Shown here: positions 47,210 through 55,570 of the stretch, one piece after another
How positions within the stretch are numbered: the first letter of the stretch is position 1
How the letters are laid out: every line of letters starts with the position of its first letter
From: DATARH01 sp963778385
Lineage (GTDB): Bacteria > Pseudomonadota > Alphaproteobacteria > ATCC43930 > CGMCC-115725
Assembly (NCBI GenBank): GCA_963778385.1
Contig: CAVZUA010000008.1
Span: 62,001-126,000, forward strand
Reading direction: 5' to 3'
DNA: 64,000 bases
The notes under the pieces: generated by a model
What the model saw: only the letters and a program-made list of their open reading frames with translations
Databases searched by the model: none
What the model was told of the DNA's origin: nothing
Program-made: the position numbers and the translations under genes

Positions 47210-47701
47210 TTACACCCCCAGCATCTTCTCGATTTCGCCCGTGATCGCCTTGTCGCCGGGTCGGACCGACGACGGCCAGGCGCCGGCGAGTCCGCCGTCC
47301 GGCCCGATCAGGTATTTGTGGAAATTCCACCGCGGCGCCGCGCCCTCGCCGAGCGTCTTGGCGATCCAGGCGTAGAACGGATGCGCGCCACCGCCGACCA
47401 CCCGGTATTTCTCGGTCAGCGGAAAATCGATGCCGTAATTCGTCTCGCAAAAGGTTTGGATCTCGGCCAGCGTCCCCGGTTCCTGCGCGCCAAAATCGTT
47501 GGACGGCACGCCGAGCACGATAAGCCCACGGTCGCGATATTGCTGCCACAGCGCTTCGAGGTCGCGATACTGCGGCGTGTATCCGCAATGGGACGCGGTA
47601 TTGACGACCAGCACCGGATGGCCGGCCCAGGTCGAGAGCGGCAGCGCCGCACCGTCGATCGCATTGAACGTGAATTGATGGGCGGTGTCGTCAGCCGGCA
47701 T
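47210..47701 (-). CDS. Glutathione peroxidase family protein
   Basis: A 163-residue thiol peroxidase. The active Cys is in VVNTASHCGYTPQYRDLEAL near residue 39 (Cys, not selenocysteine); GVPSNDFGAQEPG and RWNFHKYLIGPDG hold the Gln and Trp/Asn of the catalytic set. It reduces peroxides in the cytosol. In NTASHCGYTPQ the usual K/R is absent, as in many bacterial forms. No partner gene is linked. Confidence 0.9.
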   Translation of the reverse strand: MPADDTAHQFTFNAIDGAALPLSTWAGHPVLVVNTASHCGYTPQYRDLEALWQQYRDRGLIVLGVPSNDFGAQEPGTLAEIQTFCETNYGIDFPLTEKYRVVGGGAHPFYAWIAKTLGEGAAPRWNFHKYLIGPDGGLAGAWPSSVRPGDKAITGEIEKMLGV

Positions 47702-47866
47702 GGCGAGAACTCCTTAACGGTTCCAAACGATTCTCGACGGGCGGCCGGCAGGATAGCGCAAATCGCCACGCGATACAGGCGGCGCGCGCTTGTCGGGGGT
47801 TTTGCCGTTGCGCCGGCGCAGCGCTTCACCGACACTGCCGGCGACTTCGGTGGGGAACGCACAAGG

Positions 47867-48499
47867 ATGCTGATCGGCTTTTTGCTCAAGGGTCTGCTGG
47901 TCGGCATTGTCATCGCCGTTCCCGTAGGCCCGGTCGGCATTCTGTGCATTCGCCGCACGATCCTCGACGGTCGGCTCGCGGGTCTGTTTTCCGGACTGGG
48001 GGCCGCGACCGCGGACTCGGTGTTCGGGATCATCGCCGGCTTTGGGCTGACGGTGATCTCGGATTCGCTGTTCTACTACCAGGACTACCTGCGCGTCGGC
48101 GCGGCGGCATTCCTGCTCTATGTCGGGATCAGCGCGCTGATGGCCGACCCCATGGGACGCCGGCGCTCGGAAGACGACCCTCACGGGCTGTTCGGCGATT
48201 TCGCCTCGACCTTTGTGCTGACCATCACCAACCCGGTGACGATCCTCTCGTTTATTGCGATTTTCGGCGCGATCGGCTTTACCGGCGAGGAAGCGACGAT
48301 GACCCATGCGGCGATCCTCGTCGCCGGCGTGTGGGGCGGCTCGTTTCTGTGGTGGATCGGGCTGATCGCCGCGGCCGGGTTCTTGCGGCTGTCGTTCCAG
48401 CGCCGGCATCTGGTGTGGATCAACCGCGGTTCGGGCGGGGTGCTGGTCGCGGCCGGTGTGCTTCTGCTCTGCAGCCTCGTGGTCGAACACTGGGCATAG
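47867..48499 (+). CDS. LysE-family translocator
   Basis: A 210-residue membrane exporter with six helices. The N-terminal family signature is LKGLLVGIVIAVPVGPVGIL with the adjoining CIRRTILDGRLAGLFSGLGA; FVLTITNPVTILSFIAIF is the second conserved region. It probably exports amino acids or similar small molecules. AAGG precedes the ATG. The PaiB-like gene follows by 4 bases. Confidence 0.88.
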   Translation: MLIGFLLKGLLVGIVIAVPVGPVGILCIRRTILDGRLAGLFSGLGAATADSVFGIIAGFGLTVISDSLFYYQDYLRVGAAAFLLYVGISALMADPMGRRRSEDDPHGLFGDFASTFVLTITNPVTILSFIAIFGAIGFTGEEATMTHAAILVAGVWGGSFLWWIGLIAAAGFLRLSFQRRHLVWINRGSGGVLVAAGVLLLCSLVVEHWA

Positions 48500-48503
48500 C
48501 GCT

Positions 48504-49121
48504 GTGGTCTATCTGCCGCCGCATTTCACCGAGACGCGCGAGGAGGTGCTGCTCGCGCATATCGAGCGGCACGATTTCGGGCTGTTGGTCACCCAAGATG
48601 GCGGGCTGATTGCCAGCCAGGTGCCGTTTCTCGTCGAGCGGCGCGATGGCAAGCTCGTCCTGCTCGGCCATCTCGCGCGGCCCAACCCGCAATGCGCCGC
48701 GCTCGACGACGGCGAGGCGCTGGTCATCTTTCACGGCCCCCACGCCTACATCTCGCCGAGCTGGTACGCCACCGGGCCGGCGGTGCCGACCTGGAACTAC
48801 GTCAGCGTCCACGCCTACGGCACGCCACACACGACGACCGACAAGGACTGGCTGCGCGACCTGCTGCGCCGTCTGTCCGAGCGGCACGAAGCGCGCGAAG
48901 CGGCGCCGTGGCGCATGCAGGATCAGCCCGACGCGTTCCTTGCCGGGATGCTGGGCGGCATCGTCGGCTTCGAGATCGCGGTCAGCCGGCTCGACGGCAA
49001 GTTCAAGCTCAGCCAGAACCGCCCCGCCGCCGATCGCCCGCGCATCATCGCCGCGCTCGACGCGCGAGACGACGCCGATTCACACGGCGTCGCCGGGCTG
49101 ATGCGCGAGCGGGGAGGCTGA
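48504..49121 (+). CDS. PaiB-like FMN-binding protein
   Basis: A 205-residue protein of the PaiB/transcriptional-regulator FMN-binding group. Seen are VYLPPHFTETREEVLLAHIE, GLLVTQDGGLIASQVPFLV, HGPHAYISPSWYATGPAVPT, WNYVSVHAYG, and FKLSQNRPAADR at the C-terminus. PaiB in Bacillus represses proteases; the role here is unknown. The GTG start is inferred from the family N-terminus. It is probably co-transcribed with the lysE-like gene. Confidence 0.85.
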   Translation: MVYLPPHFTETREEVLLAHIERHDFGLLVTQDGGLIASQVPFLVERRDGKLVLLGHLARPNPQCAALDDGEALVIFHGPHAYISPSWYATGPAVPTWNYVSVHAYGTPHTTTDKDWLRDLLRRLSERHEAREAAPWRMQDQPDAFLAGMLGGIVGFEIAVSRLDGKFKLSQNRPAADRPRIIAALDARDDADSHGVAGLMRERGG

Positions 49122-49352
49122 GCGGCAGCTATCTCCCTGCAGCCTTCGAGACGCGCCTACAGGCGCGTCTCAGAATCTGACTCGAAAATTACCTTCGTCA
49201 TTCCGGGGCGGCCCGCAGGGCCGAACCCGGAACCCATATGTGGACGGCCCCCGTTGTGCAAGGTGTCAGCGGTGAGCTGGTCTGGTCGCTTGCGGTCATA
49301 TGTCCGGCCTTTGTGTGCGGTCGGTGTGACCGCTGGCCCAGATGGGTTGCGC

Positions 49353-49417
49353 GGATCGGGTCCCGAACATGAAGGTGACGTTGCAACGCCATTGGGTTCC
49401 GCGGGGTGTCCCGATCC
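49353..49417 (-). ncRNA. Candidate bridge/seek RNA target-binding stem-loop of the IS1111-type element
   Basis: On the plus strand GGATCGGG and CCCG (49353-49365) pair with CGGG and CCCGATCC (49402-49417). Inside are an internal loop and a small hairpin around TTGCAA. Read as minus-strand RNA, loop strand one is CGGAACCCAAT, matching 9 bases of the interrupted repeat arm (CGGAACCCA, 49228-49236). Loop strand two, CCTTCATGTT, is complementary to CATGAA at the other junction (50598-50603). The minus-strand fold allows a G-U pair in the small hairpin that the plus strand does not. Confidence 0.6.
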
Positions 49418-49485
49418 TCGGTTCGACCGATTGCCATCTCGCTGCTGTCCTCGCAATCGCCAGGCGGGTTAAGAGGATGTGCCGG

Positions 49486-50523
49486 TCACGCCGCGTGCGG
49501 CCGGCGGTAAACTTCGCCGCTTACCATCATCGCCCACAGCGTGCGGGCCATCTTGTTGGCGAGGGCGACGGCGGCGAGCTTCTTGCCCTTGCGCGCCAGC
49601 AGGGCGAGCAACCAGGGCGAAGCCCGCCCCGGTCGTGCCGTCCGGATCACCGCGGTGGCGCCGAGCACCAGGAGGCGGCGCAGGTCCTGGTCGCCTTGCC
49701 GGCTGATCCTGCCGGGATGGTGACGGCCGGCGGTTGCATTCTCCTTGGGCGTGATGCCGGTCCAGGCGGCAAAGTGCCGGCCCGAGCGGAACCCCTTGGG
49801 GTCGGACACCTTGAGGGTGAAGCTCACCGCGCCGATCGGGCCGATGCCGGGCTGGGTCGCCAGGCATTGGCTCACCGGGTCCTCGCGATGCCACGCCATC
49901 AGCTCGGCCTCGAGCGCCTTGAGCCGGGCCTCGATCGCCGCGACCTGGCCGGACAGCACGCCGAGCATCTCCAGCGCCAACGCCGGGGCGCCCGCGTCGT
50001 GCGCCTGCTGCAGCAGCTCGCCCGCCTTGCCGGCTCCCTTGGCGGCGATCACCCCAAACTCCGCCGCATGCCCGCGCATCGCGTTGATCAGCATCGTGCG
50101 CTGCTTGACCAGCAACGCGCGCACCTTCAAGAGCATCAGCATTGCCTGTTGCTCGGCGCTCTTCACCGCCACAAACCGCATCCCCGGTCGGCTCATCGCC
50201 TCGCAGATCGCCCCCACGGGTCAAGCCCGTGGGCTGAAGGCCCACGCGTCGGCCGCGTCGTGCTTGCCGCGCTTGACGTAAGGCTTGACGTATTGCGGCG
50301 GCAGCAGCACCACCTCGTGCCCCAGACCGCGCAGCACTCGCGCCCAGTGATGCGAGGCGCCGCACGCCTCCAGGCCGATCCGCGTCGGTGCCAGCGCGCT
50401 CATCACCTTCACAAACGCCCCGCGCCGCACCTGACGGCGCAGCACCGGCTGTTCCGCTTCATCGACGCCGTGCACTTGAAAGAGATGCTTGGAGGTATCA
50501 ACGCCAACTCGGATAATCGCCAT
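49486..50523 (-). pseudogene. IS110-superfamily transposase broken by a mini-repeat
   Basis: The N-terminal RuvC-like part has VGVDTSKHLFQVHG, LEACGASHHWARVL and KHDAADA (DEDD set). The C-terminal part has QPGIGPIGAVSFTL, FAAWTGITPKENATAG and RISRQGDQDLRRLLVLGA with the probable catalytic Ser. Between KHDAADA and AICEAMSRP, adjacent in relatives, lies a 36-base palindromic insert that keeps the frame but adds a TGA at 50223-50221. The protein is therefore cut unless the stop is read through. A restart at 50217 could give a C-terminal fragment. Confidence 0.85.
50211..50246. repeat. Mini-repeat of family E inside a transposase gene
   Basis: CCCCCACGGGTCAAGCCCGT followed by GGGCTGAAGGCCCACG matches the hairpin module at 3416-3445. 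It lies in otherwise intact transposase sequence. Confidence 0.75.
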
Positions 50524-50695
50524 CGGACGGCTCCTTTTGCTGAGATTCAACATCACAGCCTGGCACACCAGATGCCGTCGGGGGCCGTCCACCCCAACAT
50601 GAACACGGCCTTGTCCAAGCGTCTCCGGCGTCGGAACGCGCTTTTCGAGGTCTGTGTTCATGGGTTCCTGTGTGTTGGGTTTGTGGCAGGGTTGA

Positions 50696-50800
50696 GCGGG
50701 CGGGAGATCGTTGGGTTCCCGATCCCGAGAGATCGCAACTCGGCCCGATCCCCGCCCGCGTACCGCCTACCCACCCTGAACAGTTGACCGAGGCCGCGGC
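50696..50800 (+). ncRNA. Candidate IS110 bridge RNA: target-binding and donor-binding parts
   Basis: GCGGGCGGGAGATCG (50696-50710) pairs with CGATCCCCGCCCGC (50746-50759) with one bulged A. A small hairpin CGATC/GATCG lies inside (50720-50735). Loop strand one, TTGGGTTCC (50711-50719), equals 8 of 9 bases of the target arm ATGGGTTCC (50660-50668). Loop strand two, CAACTCGGCC (50736-50745), can pair with CCGGGTT of the target with one G-U. Further on, CAGTTG (50781-50786) repeats the IS right end CAGTTGCC, as a donor guide would. Confidence 0.65.
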
Positions 50801-50830
50801 AACGGACCTCGCAGCACAGGAACAGGCCCG

Positions 50831-51769
50831 ATGAACATAGCCCCTGGCGTGGTTGGAATCGATATCGCCAAGCAACACCTTGATGTCTTTGACGGCGGCC
50901 GGGTGGTCCGCCTGGCCAATACAAAGGCGGCGATCGCCGCCTTGATCGCCCGATGGCCGGACAAGCCCCGGCGCGTCCTGCCCCGGCGCGTCCTGTTCGA
51001 GGCCACCGGCGCCTACGACCTGGCGCTGCGGCAAACCCTGGACGAGGCCGGCATCGCCTTCGCCAGGGTCAATCCGCGCCGCGCGCGCGACTTCGCCCGC
51101 GCCGCCGGCTTTCTCGCCAAGACCGATGCGCTCGACGCCGCCATGCTCGCCGCCATGGCGCAGTGTCTCGACCCGCCGCCTGCCGCTCCCGCCGAGCCAC
51201 AGCGCCAGCGCCTGGCGCTGTGGCACAAACGCCGCGACCAGCTCGTCGCCACCCGCCAGCAGGAGCGCACCCGGCGGCACGACGCACCCCCCGAGATCGC
51301 CGCCGACATCGCCCGCCACATCGCCTGGCTGTCGAGCGAAATCGCCACGCTGGAAACCCGCATTGCCCAACTGATCGACGAGCAGCGCGACCTCAAGCAG
51401 ACCGCCCGCCGGCTGCGCTCCGCTCCCGGCGTCGGCCCGGTCACCGCGACCACCCTCATCGCCCTCCTGCCCGAACTCGGCCAACGATCGCCGCAAACCA
51501 TCGCCGCCCTCGCCGGTCTCGCCCCGCTCACCGTCGAAAGCGGCCAGTTCCGCGGCAAAAGCCAAATCCGCGGCGGTCGAAAACGCGTCCGCGACGCCCT
51601 CTATATGGCCGCCCTCGCCGCCAGCCGCGGCACATCCCGCTTCGCCAAAACCTACCAGTCCCTGCGCGCCGCCGGAAAACCCGCCAAACTCGCCCTCATC
51701 GCCCTCGCCCGAAAACTCCTCATCACCCTCAACGCCATGATCCGAGACAACCGTGCCTTCCAATCCTAA
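50831..51769 (+). CDS. IS110-family transposase
   Basis: A 312-residue transposase, intact. The RuvC-like part shows VVGIDIAKQHLDVFDGG, LFEATGAYDLALRQ and KTDALDAAMLA. The C-terminal Tnp domain shows LRSAPGVGPVTATTLIALL, IAALAGLAPLTVESGQFRGK and the serine region KSQIRGGRKRVRDALYMAA. A 15-base tandem duplication (50966-50980, 50981-50995) adds PRRVL twice in frame. It belongs to a different lineage from the neighbouring IS1111-type enzyme. Confidence 0.92.
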   Translation: MNIAPGVVGIDIAKQHLDVFDGGRVVRLANTKAAIAALIARWPDKPRRVLPRRVLFEATGAYDLALRQTLDEAGIAFARVNPRRARDFARAAGFLAKTDALDAAMLAAMAQCLDPPPAAPAEPQRQRLALWHKRRDQLVATRQQERTRRHDAPPEIAADIARHIAWLSSEIATLETRIAQLIDEQRDLKQTARRLRSAPGVGPVTATTLIALLPELGQRSPQTIAALAGLAPLTVESGQFRGKSQIRGGRKRVRDALYMAALAASRGTSRFAKTYQSLRAAGKPAKLALIALARKLLITLNAMIRDNRAFQS

Positions 51770-51876
51770 AACACAGTTGCCGGGTTCATCGCTGCGCGAT
51801 GCCCCGGAATGACGGAGGTAATTTCGAGTCAGACTTTGAGGAGGCGCGCAGCGCCGTCTCGACGGACGCACCGCCG

Positions 51877-52434
51877 CTAATCCAGCCCTCCCGTCGCCAG
51901 CGCCTCCGCCTCCTCGGGCGTCGCACAATTGAGCACCGCCTCGGCCACGGCGCGCGAAAAACCGGCGCGGGCAAAGGCGCCGAGTTCCTTGTCGCGATCC
52001 GCCGCGGCACGGCGGTAAGGACCGAGCCGCCGCCGCCGGGCGAAGGCGCAGGCGGCGGCGAGGTCGGGGTCGCCGGCCTCGTCGCGCAGGACGGCGAGCG
52101 CCGCCTCGGCGTCGGCGGCGGCGACGCCCTTGGCCGCGAGCCCGGCGCGGATGGTACGCAGCGACTGGCCGCGTCGCAGTCGCGCGCGGGCGCGGCCGGC
52201 GGCATACGTGGCGTCATCGACCAAGCCTGAGGCGCGATACCGCGCCACCAGCGCATCGATCGCCGCGCCCGCCGCGTCTCGCGCGTCGCGGTCGTCCGGC
52301 AGGCGGCGCTGCACACGCCGCCGCAGCACGCGGCGGAGATTTTCCGCCGTGCTCGCGAAGCGGCCGAGATAGGCCAGCGCCCAGCGCTCGATCAGCGCCG
52401 CATCCACTGCAACAGGCCGAGTTTCTTCCCCCAT
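51877..52434 (-). CDS. recX: RecX-family regulatory protein
   Basis: A 185-residue, Arg/Ala-rich helical protein with three RecX repeats: WALAYLGRFASTAENLRRVL, YAAGRARARLRRGQSLRTIR with LAAKGVAAADAEAALAVL, and ACAFARRRRLGPYR to the end. RecX modulates RecA filaments. The start at 52434 gives a normal length; the longer open frame lacks similarity. recA is not in the window. The 3' end borders the B' repeat. Confidence 0.82.
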   Translation of the reverse strand: MGEETRPVAVDAALIERWALAYLGRFASTAENLRRVLRRRVQRRLPDDRDARDAAGAAIDALVARYRASGLVDDATYAAGRARARLRRGQSLRTIRAGLAAKGVAAADAEAALAVLRDEAGDPDLAAACAFARRRRLGPYRRAAADRDKELGAFARAGFSRAVAEAVLNCATPEEAEALATGGLD

Positions 52435-52502
52435 GCGGCCGCATTGTCCTCTACGATTGGCGCCAAGCAAACCTCCAGGAATCAAACCGCCCCGGATCGC
52501 CC

Positions 52503-53963
52503 GTGAGCGCAGCTTCCGTCACTCCCGACCCGACGCCGCGCATGCGCGTGGTGATCCCGCTCGTCGTCGGCTGCGCATTTTTCATGGAGGGGCTCGATTC
52601 GACGATGATCGCGGTGGCGATCCCGGCTATGGCGAAAAGCCTCGCCGAGAGCCCGCTGCGGCTCAATCTGGTGATCGCCAGCTATTTGTTGAGCCTCGCG
52701 GTGTTCATCCCGGTCAGCGGCTGGATCGCCGACCGGCTCGGCACACGGATCGTGTTTTGCGCAGCGGTGCTGATCTTCGCCGCCGGCTCGGCGCTGTGCG
52801 GCATCGCCACGAGCCTGCCGATGCTGGTGGCGTTCCGCGTGATCCAGGGCTTTGGCGGGGCGATGATGACGCCCGTCGGGCGGCTCATCCTGCTGCGCAG
52901 CTTTCCGCGCGCCAGCCTCGTGTCGGCGATGAACTGGATGACCATCCCGGCGATGATCGGCCCGACCGTCGGGCCGATCGTCGGCGGCGTGCTGACCAGC
53001 TACTTCTCGTGGCGCTGGGTGTTTTATCTCAACATCCCGATGGGCGTCCTGGGTGCGCTGCTCGGCTGGTTCCTGTTCGAGAATTTCCGCGCGCCGGCGC
53101 CGCAGCGTTTCGATATCGGCGGGTTTCTGATCGCCGCGTTGGGGCTGTTCCTGTTCGAGTTCGCCATCGAGAATCTCGGCCGGCCGATGATCGCGCCCTG
53201 GGTCGGCGAGCTGTTTTTCCCGATCTCGGCGGCGATCCTCTACATCTACGTCCGTCACGCGCGCGCCAGCCCAGCGCCGGTGCTCGACCTCAACCTGCTG
53301 AAGATCAAGACCTTCCGCATCGGCTCGGTGATCGGTGGGGTGTGCCGCATGGGGCTCGACGCGACCCCCTTCATGCTGCCGCTGCTGTTTCAAATGGGGT
53401 TCGGGTTCAGCCCGATCCAGGCGGGTTCGCTGACCTTTTCGTCGACCCTCGGGGCGATGCTGGTCCGCGCCGGATCGCGGCCGCTGCTGCGCTGGCTCGG
53501 GTTTCGCCGCGCGCTGATATTCGGCGCGCTCGGCGCGGCTGTCTTCACCGCGATTTTCGCCCTCCTGAACGCCGACACCCCGACCTGGATCGTCGTGACC
53601 TGCGTGCTGGCCTCGGGCTGTGTGCGCAGCATCCAGTATCTGGCGCTCAACACGATCAGCTTTGCCGACGTACCCTCCCCGCTCCTGTCGCGCAGCACCA
53701 GCGTCAGCGGTGTCTTTCAGCAATTGGCGCGCGGCTTTGGCGTCGCGCTCGGTGCGGCGCTCCTGGCGCTCGTTGCCAGCGGCGACCAAGTGACGGTCGG
53801 CGATTTCCGCATCGTCTTCCTGCTGCTCGCCGCGATCCCCTTGGCCTCGATGTTCGGCTTCATGCGGCTCGACGAGGATGACGGCGCCGAGGTCAGCGGC
53901 CACGCAAGCCACGCCGCGGCGGTCGCGGCCGACGACAAGGCCAAGCAGGGAGCCGGGTCGTGA
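52503..53963 (+). CDS. MFS drug/solute exporter, DHA2 (EmrB/QacA-like)
   Basis: A 486-residue transporter with about 14 helices. Family motifs are CAFFMEGLDSTMIAVAIPAM (motif D1), SGWIADRLGTRIVFCAAVLI (motif A) and GGAMMTPVGRLILLRSFPR. It should export drugs or metabolites by proton antiport. The GTG start is likely; an ATG 13 codons later is possible. Its stop overlaps the next start as GTGA, so a cyclase is translationally coupled to it. Confidence 0.88.
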   Translation: MSAASVTPDPTPRMRVVIPLVVGCAFFMEGLDSTMIAVAIPAMAKSLAESPLRLNLVIASYLLSLAVFIPVSGWIADRLGTRIVFCAAVLIFAAGSALCGIATSLPMLVAFRVIQGFGGAMMTPVGRLILLRSFPRASLVSAMNWMTIPAMIGPTVGPIVGGVLTSYFSWRWVFYLNIPMGVLGALLGWFLFENFRAPAPQRFDIGGFLIAALGLFLFEFAIENLGRPMIAPWVGELFFPISAAILYIYVRHARASPAPVLDLNLLKIKTFRIGSVIGGVCRMGLDATPFMLPLLFQMGFGFSPIQAGSLTFSSTLGAMLVRAGSRPLLRWLGFRRALIFGALGAAVFTAIFALLNADTPTWIVVTCVLASGCVRSIQYLALNTISFADVPSPLLSRSTSVSGVFQQLARGFGVALGAALLALVASGDQVTVGDFRIVFLLLAAIPLASMFGFMRLDEDDGAEVSGHASHAAAVAADDKAKQGAGS

Positions 53964-55201
53964 TCGGCATCGCGCCGCACCGGCCGCGGCACCCGTTTCG
54001 TTGGCTGCTCGATCTCGGGACGGCCGGATACGATCGCACCGCGCGCCGCCGGCTCAATGTCCTCAACGCGACCGCCGCGTTGATCGCCATATCTTCCGCG
54101 GCGTACGCGGCTTCCTACGGCGCGCGCGATGCGCAGGCGTTTCGCTGGGTGATCGCGATCAACCTCGCCCTCGTCGTCATGGCGCTGCTGGTGCCGGCGG
54201 CGCATCGGGTCCACGAGCTTGCCGGCGGCCTGCTGATCATGCTCAGCGAAATCCCCGCGTTGTTCGGGTTGGTGGCCATTCTCGGCCGCGACTCGGGGAT
54301 CCAGCTCAACTTGATCGTCGGCGCGGCGGCGGCGTTCTTTGTTTTCGGCGGCGCCCGGCCGTTGCTGGGGATCGTGACGGTCATCCTCTGCTTCGCCGCG
54401 CATGTCGCGGCGTGGTTCTGGTTTCCGGTCGGGATGGTGCCGGTCGAGCGCGGCTTTCTCGACCAGCTCTACATCGGCGCGGCGGTCAATGTCTTCGCGC
54501 TGACCGCGGCGCTGACCTGGTACTCGTTCCGCTCGGTCGAGCGCGCCGAGGCGGCGACCGAGGCGCTGCTCGCCAACATCCTGCCCGGCCCGATCATCAC
54601 TCGGCTTCGCGAGCATCCCGAACAGTCGATCGCCGATGCGTTCGAGCGCGCCTCGATCCTGTTTTCCGACATCCAGGGTTTTGTGCCGCTGTCGAAATCC
54701 TTGGGCGCAGGCCGCACCGTGGCGCTGCTCAACGAGATGATGCGCCGCTTCGATGCGCTCGCCGACAAATACGGCGTTGAAAAGATCAAGACGATCGGCG
54801 ACGCCTATATGGCGGTCGCCGGCCTGCCGCGCCCGGTCGACGACCATGCCGACCGCCTCGCCGGCATGGGGCTGGAGATGTTCGCCGCGAAGAACGAGGT
54901 CGGGGCGCATTTCGGCGTGACGATCCGCATGCGCATCGGCATTGCCTCGGGACCGGTGATGGCCGGGATCATCGGCACCCACAAATTCTCCTACGATGTC
55001 TGGGGCGATGCGGTGAACCTCGCGGCACGCCTCGAATCGAGCGGTGAGGCCGAGCGCATCCAGGTCTCGGCCGATGCCCGCGCCTCGATGTCGCCGGAAC
55101 GGTTCGGCTTCGAAAGCCGCGGCGAGGTCGAAATCAAAGGGCTGGGGCCGCTCGAAACATGGTTTCTCGTGCCGAAAGAGGCGCAGGACGCGGCGGCATA
55201 G
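53960..55201 (+). CDS. Membrane class III adenylate/guanylate cyclase
   Basis: A 413-residue protein with six N-terminal helices (for example LNATAALIAISSAAYAASYG, AFRWVIAINLALVVMALLVP, LLGIVTVILCFAAHVAAWFW), a short linker (ALLANILPGPIITRLRE), and a catalytic domain: ASILFSDIQGFVPLSKSL with metal Asp, KIKTIGDAYMAVAGLPRP and SYDVWGDAVNLAARLESSG. The Lys/Asp pair for adenine choice seems present as EKIKTIGD. GTG start inside the MFS stop. Confidence 0.88.
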   Translation: MIGIAPHRPRHPFRWLLDLGTAGYDRTARRRLNVLNATAALIAISSAAYAASYGARDAQAFRWVIAINLALVVMALLVPAAHRVHELAGGLLIMLSEIPALFGLVAILGRDSGIQLNLIVGAAAAFFVFGGARPLLGIVTVILCFAAHVAAWFWFPVGMVPVERGFLDQLYIGAAVNVFALTAALTWYSFRSVERAEAATEALLANILPGPIITRLREHPEQSIADAFERASILFSDIQGFVPLSKSLGAGRTVALLNEMMRRFDALADKYGVEKIKTIGDAYMAVAGLPRPVDDHADRLAGMGLEMFAAKNEVGAHFGVTIRMRIGIASGPVMAGIIGTHKFSYDVWGDAVNLAARLESSGEAERIQVSADARASMSPERFGFESRGEVEIKGLGPLETWFLVPKEAQDAAA

Positions 55202-55227
55202 ATCGACCCGACTTAACTCTACGGCGG

Positions 55228-55570
55228 CATCGTGCGTCCTTCGAGACGCGCCTATCGGCGCTCCTCAGGGTAATGGGGATTCGCCGACAGCAGCAAGAAA
55301 GCCGTCATTCTGAGAGCCTGACTGGAAATGCGTTTGGCTCGTTTTCAAGACGCTGTTTCCCCGCGTCATCCGGGGCATCGCGCAGCGATGAACCCGGAAC
55401 CCACGCACACGGACGGTCGAAAAGCGCGTTCCGACGCCGCAACCAGATTGGATGAGGCCGTGTTCATAGGTTCCGGGTTCGGTCCTGCGGGCCGCCCCGG
55501 AATGACGAAGATAGTTTCGCGTCAAACTCTGAGGAGACCGCGAAGCGGTCGTCTCGAAGGACGCACGAAA
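55228..55570. repeat. Composite repeat B-A-B'
   Basis: B on the left begins TGCGTCCTTCGAGACGCGCC and runs to GAGAGCCTGAC. Module A (55365-55506) lies between GTCATCCGGGGCATCGCG and CGCCCCGGAATGAC. B' ends GGTCGTCTCGAAGGACGCAC. The gap from 55202 to 55751 holds no gene; 55571-55751 is unremarkable. Confidence 0.8.

Larger units (their letters stand above)
49238..50597 (-). mobile_element. IS110-superfamily (IS1111-group) element in the left repeat arm
   Basis: The borders are set by the interrupted repeat. A perfect 14-base subterminal inverted repeat GTGGACGGCCCCCG lies at 49240-49253 and, inverted, 50579-50592, a hallmark of the IS1111 group. The transposase is on the minus strand, with about 250 non-coding bases after its 3' end. 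The bases CAT occur at both junctions, so exact ends are uncertain by two or three bases. Confidence 0.8.
50669..51779 (+). mobile_element. IS110-group element in the right repeat arm
   Basis: The left junction is GGGTTCC then TGTGTGTTGGG; the right junction is ACACAGTTGCC then GGGTTC. CC occurs at both junctions and may be the crossover core. There are no clear terminal inverted repeats, as expected for the IS110 group. About 160 non-coding bases precede the transposase, and almost none follow it. Confidence 0.82.
49133..51885. repeat. Composite repeat B-A-B' broken twice by IS110-superfamily elements
   Basis: Module A parts are 49197-49237 (GTCATTCCGGGGCGGCCC to GGAACCCAT), 50598-50668 (CATGAACACGG to CATGGGTTCC) and 51780-51813 (CCGGGTTCATCG to GCCCCGGAATGAC). 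Joined they give a normal family A palindrome of about 145 bases. B modules lie at 49139-49185 and 51825-51880. One IS splits the left arm and the other the right arm at the equivalent GGAACCCAT sequence. Confidence 0.85.
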
